Shown in pieces: positions 9,479-18,059 of a DNA stretch of 64,000 nucleotides. How positions within the stretch are numbered: the stretch's first letter is position 1; each line of letters starts with the position of its first letter. A program made the translations under genes and the position numbers. Below the pieces are notes generated by a model. The model saw nothing but the letters and a program-made list of their open reading frames with translations. It searched no databases and was not told where the DNA came from. The stretch comes from Aeromicrobium sp. PE09-221 (GTDB lineage: Bacteria; Actinomycetota; Actinomycetes; Propionibacteriales; Nocardioidaceae), in assembly GCF_002174305.1 (NCBI RefSeq), contig NZ_MIJB01000003.1:62001-126000 (forward strand), given 5' to 3'.

Positions 9479-11529
9479 GCGGAAGCTCCTTCGCGGGTCA
9501 GGACGAGGTGCCCCGACGGCTCTGTCCCGGCCGCCCATCCGGGTGGCACGAGCGTCGTGTTGGTCGGTTCCTCGATCACGGCCGGACCGACCAGCCGCGC
9601 GCCGGCACCCAGGTCTGCTCGCTGGTGGACCGCGGCGCTGCTCGGGACGTCGGTGAAGTAGACCGGCTTGAGTTCCGGGCCCGGAGTCGAGAGGGCGTCG
9701 GGCAGGGACGGCAGCCGAGGCGACTCCACGGGCAGCGTCCCATGTGCGCGCAGCGTGACGATCTCGAGCACGTTGTCGCGTGTGCGCGGGCCGTACATCC
9801 GGTCGTGGAGACGACGGAATCCCTGTTCGATGCCCGCGACCAGTGCCGCCGGGTCCTCCAGCCACGCCGTCTCGATCGGGACGGATACTGTGTGGTGCTG
9901 CCCGACGAAGCGGGCATCGACGGTATGGGCGACCTCGACCGCGTCGGACGGTCCGTACGCGCTCATGACCTCCCGGATCTCCTGAGCGAGCTCGGCGAGG
10001 TCGGCCACGAGTTCTTGGGGGGAGCCCTGGAGGTCGAGGAGCCTGGTGCGGACGATGTCCTCGCGGTAGTCGCTCGCGAGGATCCCCCACGCGGAGAAGT
10101 TGGCGGCAGCGACAGGGCAGACCACCGTGTCGATCCCCAGGTCCTGCGCGAGCAGGGCGGCGAACAGTCCGCCACCGCCGCCGTACGAGATCAGCGCGAA
10201 GTCACGCGGGTCGAAACCCCGCTGGACCGTGATGGCCCGGATCGCGTTCGTCATGTTCGACTCCGCGATCCGCAGGATGCCGAGCGCGGCCTCGGTCACC
10301 GACAGTCCGAGTGGGTCGCCCACGTGCGCCCTCACGGCGTCACGAGCTCGCTCGACGTCGAGCGTCATGCGCCCTCCGAGGAAGCGAGTCGGGTCGAGCC
10401 TGCCGAGCAGGACCTGCGCGTCGGTGACGGTCGGCCGATCGCCGCCCTTGCCGAAGCAGACCGGCCCGGGGACCGCGCCCGCGCTCTGCGGCCCGACCTT
10501 CAGTGCTCCGGTGCCGTCGAGCCACGCGACCGACCCGCCTCCGGCTCCGACGGAGGTGATGTCGACGAGCGAGCTCAGGACCGGCCTGCCGCCGATCGTC
10601 GCGTCGGACTTCTCGACCAGGTCCCCGTCGAGGATCAGGGCCACGTCGAACGTGGTCCCGCCCACGTCAGCGCACACGGCGTGCGCGATGTCGAGGGACC
10701 GGGCGAGCTCCCGCGAGGCGACGACGCCGCCGGCCGGGCCCGACATGAGGGTGCGCACCGGGAGGTGTGCAGCGCGGTTCGCCGTCAACACACCGCCGTT
10801 GGATTGCATGATCCCGACCGTTCCGGCATGACCGTCGTCGGTCAGCGCGCGCGTGAGATTGTCCAGGTAGGACGCGAACTCGGGCTGGACGAAGGCGTTC
10901 ACGACCGCCGTCGAGGTCCGTTCGAACTCGTGCCATTCGGACGCGACCTGGTGGGACATCGTGATGGGCACCTCAGGGAACGCCGCCCGGAGGGCCTTGG
11001 CGAGCTCGAGCTCGTGCATCGGGTTCACGTAGGCGTGCAGGAGACAGATCGCCACGGCCTGAGGATCGGCCTCGCGGAGCTGGGCGACCGTGGTCGCGAT
11101 CGACTCTCCGTCGAGCGGTTGCAGGACCTTCCCGGACGCGTCCAGTCGCTCGGCCACCTCCAGGCGCCGCGCGCGAGGCACCAGGGGGGCCGGCGCTCGG
11201 AAGCGAAGGTTGTAGATCTCCGGGCGGCCGCCGCGCCCGATCTCGAGCACGTCCCGGAATCCCGCCGTGGTCACCAGCGCGACCCGTGCGCCCCGCTCTT
11301 GCACCAGGGCGTTGATCGCGACGGTCGTGCCATGGAACAGCTGAGAGACGTCGGCACCGCTCAACCCCATGCGGTGCAGACCGTCGAGCAGCTCCTCGTG
11401 CTGACGCCCCGCACTCGCCGGCTGCTTCTCGAAGCTCACCCGTCCCGATCCGATGTCGATGGCGGCAAAGTCGATGAAGGTGCCTCCGACGTCGATCCCT
11501 ACACGCGAGGACTTCTCGGGCTTACGCAT
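9475..11529 (-). CDS. hyuA: Hydantoinase A / oxoprolinase family protein
   Basis: ATP-binding HyuA-type subunit of 684 residues. The phosphate-1 motif GIDVGGTFIDFA is at 11-22. The second ATPase motif (CADVGGTTFDVALI), an SVGAGGGSVAW loop and a C-terminal beta-rich domain follow, all as in the family. The start is ATG 11529, with AGGAGG about 8 nt upstream. It overlaps the HyuB gene by 4 nt and forms a two-gene operon. Unlike the carboxylase cluster near 41-48 kb, there is no small zinc subunit here, so a hydrolase rather than a carboxylase is the better reading. Confidence 0.93.
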   Translation of the reverse strand: MRKPEKSSRVGIDVGGTFIDFAAIDIGSGRVSFEKQPASAGRQHEELLDGLHRMGLSGADVSQLFHGTTVAINALVQERGARVALVTTAGFRDVLEIGRGGRPEIYNLRFRAPAPLVPRARRLEVAERLDASGKVLQPLDGESIATTVAQLREADPQAVAICLLHAYVNPMHELELAKALRAAFPEVPITMSHQVASEWHEFERTSTAVVNAFVQPEFASYLDNLTRALTDDGHAGTVGIMQSNGGVLTANRAAHLPVRTLMSGPAGGVVASRELARSLDIAHAVCADVGGTTFDVALILDGDLVEKSDATIGGRPVLSSLVDITSVGAGGGSVAWLDGTGALKVGPQSAGAVPGPVCFGKGGDRPTVTDAQVLLGRLDPTRFLGGRMTLDVERARDAVRAHVGDPLGLSVTEAALGILRIAESNMTNAIRAITVQRGFDPRDFALISYGGGGGLFAALLAQDLGIDTVVCPVAAANFSAWGILASDYREDIVRTRLLDLQGSPQELVADLAELAQEIREVMSAYGPSDAVEVAHTVDARFVGQHHTVSVPIETAWLEDPAALVAGIEQGFRRLHDRMYGPRTRDNVLEIVTLRAHGTLPVESPRLPSLPDALSTPGPELKPVYFTDVPSSAAVHQRADLGAGARLVGPAVIEEPTNTTLVPPGWAAGTEPSGHLVLTREGASA

Positions 11530-11901
11530 GTCGACCGCCTCCTGGTTGATGGCGCCACCACGTCCCGAACTGCGAACGCTTCGGCCTTCGTGTCATTCTG
11601 GCCGCATCCTGGAGTCATGGGCATAGACATCTGACGCGAAACCATCTCGTCCGACGCGACATCAGGCGCGACTCGAGGGCTTTTTGATGAAGAGAGGGGA
11701 TCGCAGGATGGCCTCTCATGAAGTTTGACCACAACGGCTTGTTGATGCGAGGGTGTGCATTGCCTTCGCGCATCTGTCCCCTAGTGCAGGCAACCGAAGC
11801 GTAGATGCCCAGAGATGTGGGCAGAGCCAAAGCCGATGCCAACGAGAAGAAGGCCCCCGACAAAACTGGAATCCCAGCGATAATCGGGGGCCTTCTACTT
11901 G
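11530..11901. other. Intergenic region upstream of hyuA, downstream of tRNA-Ser
   Basis: These 372 bases hold the hyuA ribosome site (AGGAGG near 11537-11545) and a strong hairpin at 11848-11896. The middle (11630-11830) is less GC-rich and has overlapping short frames on both strands with no recognisable domain. It could be decayed coding sequence, but I cannot name a source. No clear promoter for hyuA was seen. Confidence 0.45.
11848..11896 (-). terminator. Rho-independent-like terminator after tRNA-Ser
   Basis: Perfect 13-bp inverted repeat, AGAAGGCCCCCGA at 11848-11860 against its complement at 11884-11896, separated by 23 nt. On the minus strand it lies 5 nt after the tRNA 3' end and is followed by a pyrimidine-rich CTTCTTCTCGTT. 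This fits a terminator for the tRNA transcript. The loop is long and the U-tract imperfect. Confidence 0.7.
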
Positions 11902-11988
11902 CGGTGGCGGTGGGATTTGAACCCACGGTGGGTTTGACCCCACACATCATTTCGAGTGATGCACCTTCGGCCGCTCGGACACGCCACC
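11902..11988 (-). tRNA. tRNA-Ser (anticodon CGA)
   Basis: An 87-nt class II tRNA. The acceptor stem GGTGGCG pairs with CGCCACC and the discriminator base is G, as expected for serine. The anticodon stem CATCA/TGATG encloses the loop CTCGAAA, giving anticodon CGA, which reads UCG. A long variable arm and a T-arm (GTGGG-TTCAAAT-CCCAC) complete it. CCA is not encoded. I found no nearby second copy of the 3' end, so there is no sign of an integrated element using it as an attachment site. Confidence 0.95.
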
Positions 11989-12070
11989 GCGAAGTACCTT
12001 ACCGGAACCCCCATCACCGTTCACGCGGCGGGTGATCCTCAGGACTCTTCGGATTCTCATCGTCAGCAAA

Positions 12071-12145
12071 CGAACCCGTTGAGTGTGACGTTTGGGCGGC
12101 GAGAAGTCGGTTTCTGCCGTCCAAACGTCACACTCAACGGGTTCG
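12071..12145. repeat. Long near-perfect inverted repeat (30-bp arms)
   Basis: Arms at 12071-12100 and 12116-12145 are complementary at 29 of 30 positions, the single difference giving a G.U pair in one strand. The 15-nt spacer holds a further short AGAA/TTCT stem. It lies between the end of the quinone oxidoreductase gene (stop at 12154) and the tRNA. It may end transcription of the large leftward operon, although no U-run follows. Confidence 0.85.
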
Positions 12146-12153
12146 GGTGGGCA

Positions 12154-13119
12154 TCACGACACGGCGAGCAGCAGCTTGCCGGTCGACGCGCGGCTCTCCA
12201 GCTGGCGGTGTGCCTCCGCCGCCTCACTCAGCGGCCAGACGCCCCCCGCGATCGGCCGCAGTGTCCCTGCCGCGGCACGCGCCAGGACGTCATCGGCCCG
12301 GCCCCGCCACTCCTCCTCGGTCCGCGCATAGTCGCGTCCGGAGGCGCGGGTCACGTATAGGGACCCATTCCCGAGGCGGCCGAGATCGAAAGGTGGAACC
12401 GGACCGTTCGCGGCACCGTAGAGGACCAGCGCACCCCGGTGTCTCAGCAGATCGACGCCGCGCAACGCCGCGTCACCGCCGTTGGCGTCGAACACCGCGC
12501 CGACGCCATCGGGGACCAGCTGTCGAACTTCTTCGACCAGCCGCTCGGAGTCCACCAGCACGTTCTCCGCGCCCGCGCTGAGGGCAGTCGCCCGCTTCTC
12601 CTCCCGCGAGACGACCCCGATGACCCGCGCACCTCGGGCGACCAAGAACTGCGTCAAGAGCGTCCCGACACCGCCGGCCGCGGCCATCACGACCGCGCTG
12701 TCCCCGGACTCCAGCGGCCACGTGGACTCCGCCAGGTACTGCGCCGTCACGCCCTGCATGAGAACCCGGGCAGCGTCCTCATCGGCGAGCTCGATCGGCA
12801 CCGGCACGAACATCCATGCCGGGGCCACCACCTGTTGCGCGTAGCTGCCCGCAACCTTGCTCCATGCCACCCGATCGCCGACGCGCAAGGAGTCCACCTC
12901 GGCTCCGACCTCGATCACCTCACCGACGCCCTCGACCCCGGGGACATCCGCCGGTCCCAGCGGCACGAGTCCCCGGCGTTGCATCACGTCCCAGAAGTTC
13001 ACGCCGCTCAACCGGACCGCGACCCGCACCTCCCCGGGCGCGAGCTCGACCTCCGGGATCTCGACGAGCCTGAGCACGTCCACGCCTCCGGTACCGTGGG
13101 CGGCCATCGCCTGCACCAT
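12154..13119 (-). CDS. Zinc-independent quinone oxidoreductase-like MDR protein
   Basis: Medium-chain dehydrogenase/reductase of about 321 residues, most like NADPH:quinone reductases and enoyl reductases. The N-terminal catalytic fold has SGVNFWDVMQRRGL. The Rossmann fold has a AAAGGVGTLLTQFLVARGARV nucleotide site at about 150-170, and the C-terminus has WPLSEAAEAHRQLESRASTG. Classic structural-zinc cysteines are absent. ATG 13119 lies 10 nt after GAGGAG; GTG 13125 (4 nt spacing) is the alternative. It is the last gene of the leftward molybdenum-hydroxylase operon and could reduce an unsaturated or quinoid intermediate. Confidence 0.88.
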   Translation of the reverse strand: MVQAMAAHGTGGVDVLRLVEIPEVELAPGEVRVAVRLSGVNFWDVMQRRGLVPLGPADVPGVEGVGEVIEVGAEVDSLRVGDRVAWSKVAGSYAQQVVAPAWMFVPVPIELADEDAARVLMQGVTAQYLAESTWPLESGDSAVVMAAAGGVGTLLTQFLVARGARVIGVVSREEKRATALSAGAENVLVDSERLVEEVRQLVPDGVGAVFDANGGDAALRGVDLLRHRGALVLYGAANGPVPPFDLGRLGNGSLYVTRASGRDYARTEEEWRGRADDVLARAAAGTLRPIAGGVWPLSEAAEAHRQLESRASTGKLLLAVS

Positions 13120-13126
13120 CGTCACA

Positions 13127-13693
13127 TCACTCCTCGTCCGGGATGCCGACGCCGAAGAGCGTCATCGTCTGCGCGAGCGTGCGGTAGTAGCCGACGAGCA
13201 CCGACAACTCGACCAGTTCCCGATCGCTCAGGATCGCCGAGGCCCGCTCGAACTCCTCATCGGTGACCACACTCGACTGCAGGAGATTGGCGACCACCTC
13301 GTAGCTGGCCTGCTCGGTCTCATCGCGGCCGCGGAAACTGCCCAGCGAGATGGCCGTGATCTCCTCATCGGTGACGCCGACCGAGCGCGCGATGCGCTCA
13401 TGGGCCCACCACTCGAACTCACTCCCGAGCGCCTGTCCGACCTGCAAGATCGCGATCTCCCGCACCCGATCGGTCAGGCTCGTCTGGAACCGGATCGCCG
13501 AGCCGAGGGCCTGCAGCCGGTCCCCGATCCGCGGGGCGTGCAGCATGACCCCGAAGGGACCCGTCAGAGAGCCGTCGGAGTCGACCAGGGGGAAGAGTTG
13601 CTTGCCCTTGGCGCGGTCTCCGCCGGCGATCGCGTCATAGACGGCGCGCTGCTCGTCGTCGAGCTCACCGGGCACCAGCTTCTTGAGTCTCAT
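13127..13693 (-). CDS. Carboxymuconolactone decarboxylase family protein
   Basis: Small helical protein of 188 residues. The segment LTDRVREIAILQVGQALGSE followed by FEWWAHERIARSVGV is the typical core of the carboxymuconolactone decarboxylase / AhpD superfamily. The CxxC pair of true AhpD peroxidases is absent, so a decarboxylase- or lyase-like role is likelier than antioxidant work. ATG 13693 has AAGGAG 6 nt upstream and overlaps the stop of the CoxG-like gene as ATGA. An upstream GTG at 13711 lies before that ribosome site and is rejected. Confidence 0.87.
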   Translation of the reverse strand: MRLKKLVPGELDDEQRAVYDAIAGGDRAKGKQLFPLVDSDGSLTGPFGVMLHAPRIGDRLQALGSAIRFQTSLTDRVREIAILQVGQALGSEFEWWAHERIARSVGVTDEEITAISLGSFRGRDETEQASYEVVANLLQSSVVTDEEFERASAILSDRELVELSVLVGYYRTLAQTMTLFGVGIPDEE

Positions 13694-14358
13694 CGTGCTC
13701 TCCTTCCCCACAGCAGCCAGCCGAGCACGAGACCGGCGACACCCCCGGCGATCGCCTGGCCGTACCGCTCCTTCACCATCGGCACCAGCAGCGACATCGC
13801 ATCGAGGCCCGCGTCGGCGCCCTCGGTCGTCGTCGCACCCGCAGCCGCAGCCGGTTGAGCCGGACCGGCACCGGGCGCCGTCGTGTGCTCCTCGGCTCGG
13901 GTCGCGGCCCCTCCTCCGGCGAGCTCTCGGCTCAGGTTGTCCGTGAACTGACCGATGAGGCGGTTGCTGACATCCGCGATCGCTCCGCGCCCGAACTGCG
14001 CCATCCGCCCGGAGATGTCCAGCTCGGTGTCGATCAGGACGCGGGTACGCGTCTCCCCCTCCTTCTCCAGCCGGGCCGAGATACGGGCATTGGCGGCGGC
14101 CTGGCCCTTCGGATCCTTGCCCGCCGCAGCGATGACGGCCGACTTGGCCGCGTCGTCCTTCTCCGCGAAGCGGGCCGTCCCCTTGAAGTGGGCGCCGATG
14201 GGACCCACCTTGATCTTGACTCCGCCGAGGTAGTCCTCGCCGTCACGTCCTTCCAGGGCCGCCCCCGGCATGCAGGGGGCGATGCGCTCCAGATCCGTGA
14301 GCAGTGCCCACGTCTCCTCCATCCCCGCGTCGATGGTGAACTCGTTCTTCAACAACAT
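13690..14358 (-). CDS. CoxG-like SRPBCC family protein with C-terminal membrane anchor
   Basis: A 222-residue protein. The N-terminal 150 residues form an SRPBCC (START-like) domain of the CoxG type, with FTIDAGMEETWALLTDLERI, the PCMPGA motif and a VKIKVGPIGAHFKGTARF strand. A low-complexity linker leads to a C-terminal hydrophobic segment (AIAGGVAGLVLGWLLWGRR). CoxG in CO-oxidising bacteria tethers the molybdenum enzyme to the membrane, so this protein probably does the same for the hydroxylase encoded upstream. ATG 14358 has a GGAAGGG-like site before it; the upstream frame extension is spurious. Confidence 0.9.
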   Translation of the reverse strand: MLLKNEFTIDAGMEETWALLTDLERIAPCMPGAALEGRDGEDYLGGVKIKVGPIGAHFKGTARFAEKDDAAKSAVIAAAGKDPKGQAAANARISARLEKEGETRTRVLIDTELDISGRMAQFGRGAIADVSNRLIGQFTDNLSRELAGGGAATRAEEHTTAPGAGPAQPAAAAGATTTEGADAGLDAMSLLVPMVKERYGQAIAGGVAGLVLGWLLWGRRAR

Positions 14359-14377
14359 GTTCGTTACCCTTCCCGCC

Positions 14378-15217
14378 TCAACGGCCCGCGAACCCGGCGA
14401 GACCCTCGATGACCTCGTCTTCTCCGGCATCGAAGAAGGCCATGATGCGGCACGGGCACGCCTCGCCGCCCTCGATCTTCCACGGGAAGGCGCCGATGAT
14501 GGCGCGCGTGTTCAGCACCTGCTCGATATCGCCGCCCACGTTCTCGGCGTGGATGCAGCCGTCCTGGAAGGCCAGGTGGTGCATGGGGAAGATGTCCGAG
14601 GACACCTCACGTCCCGACAGATGGTGCGTGTAGTGGTAGTCGCCGCCGAAGAACTCATGATGGCTCATCCCGACGTGCTCCTCGAAACGCTTGAGGAGGT
14701 CCGGCCGCATGTTGCGGATGGTGGTGTTCATCGGATGGTCGCCCGAACCGGCGTCGATGCCCCACCAGCGGATCTCCATCTCCGCCATCCACCGCGCCAG
14801 GCGCACGCTGCCGCCTGGGTGCATCGTGAAGTACCGCACGAGATCCTGCTGCGGCTGACCCTGGTAGTAGCGGTGGAAGCCCGTGTGGATGATGAGGATG
14901 TCGCCCTTCTTCACCTCCACCTTGTCGGTGATGTGCTCCGGCTCGATCAGGTCCCAGTCCGAGACCGCATCGGAGACGTCCACGATCGCTCCGGGGTGGA
15001 TGAGCTTGGTCAGCGGCAGCGAGGCCATGTCCAACCCGCCATCGGTGCCGTGCATCGGACCGTCCAGGTGCGTGCCGCTGTGCAAGGAGGTCTCGATCTT
15101 CTGCGAGACGATCTGATTCGTCTGCAGATTCTGCGTGTAGTACATCTTGCCGCCGGGATAACCCACCCAGCCCGGCGTGTGGATACCCCAGGGATGGGTC
15201 AGATCAACGATGCGCAT
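14378..15217 (-). CDS. Cyclase family protein (kynurenine formamidase / isatin hydrolase-like)
   Basis: Metal-dependent hydrolase of 279 residues. The family signature HSGTHLDGPMH (His46, His50, Asp52, His56) supplies the manganese or zinc ligands, and a second conserved patch (WWGIDAGSGDHP) supplies further active-site residues. Members open formyl-amides or lactam rings, as kynurenine formamidase and isatin hydrolase do. Located directly after a hydroxylase large subunit (5 nt gap), it could open a ring that the hydroxylase has oxidised. The start ATG 15217 follows AGGAGTAAGCACC. Confidence 0.9.
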   Translation of the reverse strand: MRIVDLTHPWGIHTPGWVGYPGGKMYYTQNLQTNQIVSQKIETSLHSGTHLDGPMHGTDGGLDMASLPLTKLIHPGAIVDVSDAVSDWDLIEPEHITDKVEVKKGDILIIHTGFHRYYQGQPQQDLVRYFTMHPGGSVRLARWMAEMEIRWWGIDAGSGDHPMNTTIRNMRPDLLKRFEEHVGMSHHEFFGGDYHYTHHLSGREVSSDIFPMHHLAFQDGCIHAENVGGDIEQVLNTRAIIGAFPWKIEGGEACPCRIMAFFDAGEDEVIEGLAGFAGR

Positions 15218-15222
15218 GGTGC

Positions 15223-17580
15223 TTACTCCTTCGTAGGGACGTCGTGCGTGGTGGTCGGTTGGAGGAGCCGGCGCAGGGTGTCCGGCTTGATGGGGACGGA
15301 GTCGATGGCCCCCGGCCTCTGCAGGGCGTCATCGACGGCCGAGGCGATCGCGGCGGCCACCGCGGTGGTACCGCCCTCCCCCGCTCCCTTCACCCCGAGG
15401 GGATTGAGGGGGCTGGGGGCGTCTTCGGTCACGAGCATCTCGATAGGGGGCACCTCCGCCGCGGTCGGCACGAGGTAGTCCATGAACGTGGTGGACTGCG
15501 GCGTGCCGTCGGCGGCATAGAGGAACTCCTCGTACATCGCCCCGCCGAGCCCTTGGGCGACTCCGCCGGCGATCTGGCCCTCGACCAGCAGCGGATTGAG
15601 AGCCCGTCCCACGTCGTAGGCGACCATGAAGCGCTCGACCTCGAGCCGCCCGGTCCCCTCGTCGATCCGCACGAGAGCCGCGTGCAGGCCGTACGGGTAG
15701 GTCATGTGATCGGTGTGGAACCAGCCGTCAGCGGCCAGCCCCGGCTCCTCTTTGAGCTCACTGGCCCGGAGCGGCTCCAGGATCCCGGCGATCTGTCCCA
15801 GGTCCAGGCCCCCGTGCTCCGCACCCTCGACCTCGACGACACCGCCACGGATCCGCAGTTGCTCGACGCTGACGGCGAGCTCGGCCGCCGCGGTCCGGAA
15901 CGCCTTGTCGCGCACCGCCTTCGCAGCATTCAGGGCGGCCGATCCCGCCATGACAGTCAAGCGGGTCGCGAACGCGCCGCGCCCGTACTGGAACTGATCG
16001 GTGCGACCGCGCACGACCCGGATCGAGTCGTGGGGAACATCGAGCACCTCCGCGACGACCTGCGCGAGGACCGTGTCGACGCCCTGCCCCACCGATGAGG
16101 CTCCACAGAGCACCGTCACCGCCCCGGCGCTGTCGACGACGACCCGAGCACCCTCCGAGGGCCCGATCCCGCTCTTCTCCACGAAGTACCCGAAGCCGAA
16201 TCCGACCCGTTCGCCGGCAGCACGCCGGCGCGAGACCGTCTCGCGGATCGCGGGAAAGTCGAAACGCTCGGCCGCCTTGTCGATCAACAACGCATAGTCC
16301 CCGGAGTCGTGGACCAAGTGCGTGCCCATCGCCTGGATCGGCCGCTCATAGGGCATCTGCTCGGGACCGATGAGGTTGCGTCGTCGCACCTGCTCACGCG
16401 AGAGTCCCAGACCGTGCGCGATGGCATCGATGAGCCGTTCGCGAGCGAAGGTCCCCTCATAGCGTCCCGGCGAGCGATAGGTGCCCGCGGGCGTCTTGTG
16501 CGTCAGGCGCACATGCGCGGTGACCCGGAGGTTGTCGATGACATAGGGGCCCGGCAGCATCGAGGCGGTCAGCGAGGCGACGGTCGCGCCGTGGGTGCGC
16601 ACATAGGCCCCCTGATCGAGGGTGAAGGTCGCGTCGAGCGCCCGGATGTACCCGTCTTCGTCGACCAGCGCCCGCAGCCGGTGATGCTGCCCGCGGGAGT
16701 GGTTCGTCGCCATCAGATGCTCTTGACGGTCCTCGATCCACTTGATGGGCGCCCGTAGGCGCATCGCCGCGACGGTCACCAGCACGTCCTCGGGATAGAG
16801 TTCCCCGCGCGGACCGAAACCGCCACCGACATGGGTCTCTCGCACCACCACTTGGGACGGAGCCAGACCGTTCATGGCGGCGATGGCCTCGCGATTCCAG
16901 AACGGCACCTTCGCGGCACCGTCGACGATGAGCTGGCCCTCCGCTTCGTCGTAGACGGCGACGAGGCCGCGGCACTCCATCGGCACACCGGTGTGGCGTC
17001 CGATGCGCGCATCCATCGTGAAGACCCGTCCCTCGCCGGACGAGAAGGCCGCATCCACGTCGCCATAGCCGATCGTGAAGACACTCGCCTCGGAGTCCTG
17101 GGCAGGGAGTCTCTCACCATTCCCCGCGGCCCAGCTGGCCTGCTCGGCATCGACCCAGACGACCGGCTCGGCATCGGGGTCCAGATGAGCGGGGAGGGAT
17201 TCGATCTCCACGTCGACGAGCTCGGCCGCGTCCTCGGCCAGATACGATGACTCGGCGAAGACGACCGCGACCGGCTCGCCCACGTAGCGCACCACCGAGC
17301 GTGCCAGCACCGGCTGACGGTAGGGCAACAGCTCCTCGCGCGGAGTCAGCCGGAACCCGATCGCCGGGAGGTCGGCGACATCCGCATAGGTCCAGACCGC
17401 TGTCACGCCCTCGAGCCGCAGGGCCTCGGTGCCGTCGATCGACACGATGCGCCCGTGGGCGACGGGTGACCGCACCACGCGCATGTGCAGCTCGCCGGCA
17501 CGCTGGGTGTCGGCGGCGAACCGTCCGGCCCCACGTAACAGGACCCGGTCCTCGATCCGGAGAGCTCGTGAACCGATCAC
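15223..17580 (-). CDS. Molybdenum hydroxylase large subunit, copy 1 (xanthine dehydrogenase/CoxL family)
   Basis: Molybdopterin-binding catalytic subunit of 785 residues. Start GTG 17580 overlaps the 2Fe-2S subunit stop as GTGA and has GGAGGAG 8 nt upstream; the longer frame is rejected. The aldehyde oxidase/xanthine dehydrogenase N-domain is at about 10-120 and the molybdopterin-binding domains follow. They include VVRETHVGGGFGPRGELYPED, a VGQGVDTVLAQV cofactor motif, and the catalytic Glu in GVKGAGEGGTTA near residue 731. The active-site loop reads AGTYRSPGRYE (about 364-374), unlike AYxCSFR of true CO dehydrogenase. It is one of two large subunits in this operon, and the substrate is unknown. 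Confidence 0.92.
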   Translation of the reverse strand: MIGSRALRIEDRVLLRGAGRFAADTQRAGELHMRVVRSPVAHGRIVSIDGTEALRLEGVTAVWTYADVADLPAIGFRLTPREELLPYRQPVLARSVVRYVGEPVAVVFAESSYLAEDAAELVDVEIESLPAHLDPDAEPVVWVDAEQASWAAGNGERLPAQDSEASVFTIGYGDVDAAFSSGEGRVFTMDARIGRHTGVPMECRGLVAVYDEAEGQLIVDGAAKVPFWNREAIAAMNGLAPSQVVVRETHVGGGFGPRGELYPEDVLVTVAAMRLRAPIKWIEDRQEHLMATNHSRGQHHRLRALVDEDGYIRALDATFTLDQGAYVRTHGATVASLTASMLPGPYVIDNLRVTAHVRLTHKTPAGTYRSPGRYEGTFARERLIDAIAHGLGLSREQVRRRNLIGPEQMPYERPIQAMGTHLVHDSGDYALLIDKAAERFDFPAIRETVSRRRAAGERVGFGFGYFVEKSGIGPSEGARVVVDSAGAVTVLCGASSVGQGVDTVLAQVVAEVLDVPHDSIRVVRGRTDQFQYGRGAFATRLTVMAGSAALNAAKAVRDKAFRTAAAELAVSVEQLRIRGGVVEVEGAEHGGLDLGQIAGILEPLRASELKEEPGLAADGWFHTDHMTYPYGLHAALVRIDEGTGRLEVERFMVAYDVGRALNPLLVEGQIAGGVAQGLGGAMYEEFLYAADGTPQSTTFMDYLVPTAAEVPPIEMLVTEDAPSPLNPLGVKGAGEGGTTAVAAAIASAVDDALQRPGAIDSVPIKPDTLRRLLQPTTTHDVPTKE

Positions 17581-18059
17581 CCGCGCATCTCCTCCGCCGC
17601 GGACATCGTCGCGGTGACGATGTTCTGATATCCGGTGCAGCGGCAGAGATTCGAGGACAGCACATCGCGAAGCTCGTCCTCCTGAGCCTCCGGGTGCTCC
17701 TCCAGGTATCCGGTCACCAGGGTGAGAAAGCCCGGGGTGCAGAAGCCGCACTGCAGGCCGTGATGCTCCCAGAACGCCTTCTGCACCGGGTGCAGGGTCT
17801 CCTCATCGGGCGCGAGCCCCTCGACCGTGCGCACGGAGGCTCCCTCGGCCTGCACCGCGAACATCAGACAAGCGCGTACCGGCTGGCCGTCGAGGAGCAC
17901 CGTGCAGGCACCGCACACCCCGTGCTCGCAACCGAGGTGCGTGCCCGTCAGGGCGCAGTCCTCCCGCAGCGCATCGGCCAGGGTCCGTCGTGGCTCGATA
18001 TCGATGTCGTACCGGTCTCCATTGACATATAGGCGCACAGGCACCGTGGAGCGGGTCAT
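17577..18059 (-). CDS. Molybdenum hydroxylase 2Fe-2S subunit
   Basis: Small electron-transfer subunit of 160 residues with two iron-sulfur clusters. The plant-ferredoxin-type cluster is held by Cys44, Cys49, Cys52 and Cys64 (GCEHGVCGACTVLLDG). The second, helical-domain cluster is held by Cys104, Cys107, Cys139 and Cys141 (CGFCTPGF, CRCTGYQNI). All eight ligands are present. It is the only small subunit in the operon and sits between the two large-subunit genes, overlapping both by 4 nt. It therefore presumably serves both. Confidence 0.95.
   Translation of the reverse strand: MTRSTVPVRLYVNGDRYDIDIEPRRTLADALREDCALTGTHLGCEHGVCGACTVLLDGQPVRACLMFAVQAEGASVRTVEGLAPDEETLHPVQKAFWEHHGLQCGFCTPGFLTLVTGYLEEHPEAQEDELRDVLSSNLCRCTGYQNIVTATMSAAEEMRG

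Noticed and set aside
7877..11529. HyuAB as a second ketone carboxylase
   Set aside because: There is no gamma-type zinc subunit and only one HyuA; the HyuB has hydantoinase/oxoprolinase length.
9508..11634. 708-codon open frame on the plus strand opposite hyuA
   Set aside because: It is the mirror of a clear HyuA gene, has Arg/Asp/His-rich composition and no motif, and arises from GC-rich codon bias.
11615..11950. Possible integrase remnant next to tRNA-Ser
   Set aside because: The minus-strand frame has no tyrosine-recombinase motif, overlaps the tRNA and the terminator, and no second copy of the tRNA 3' end was found.
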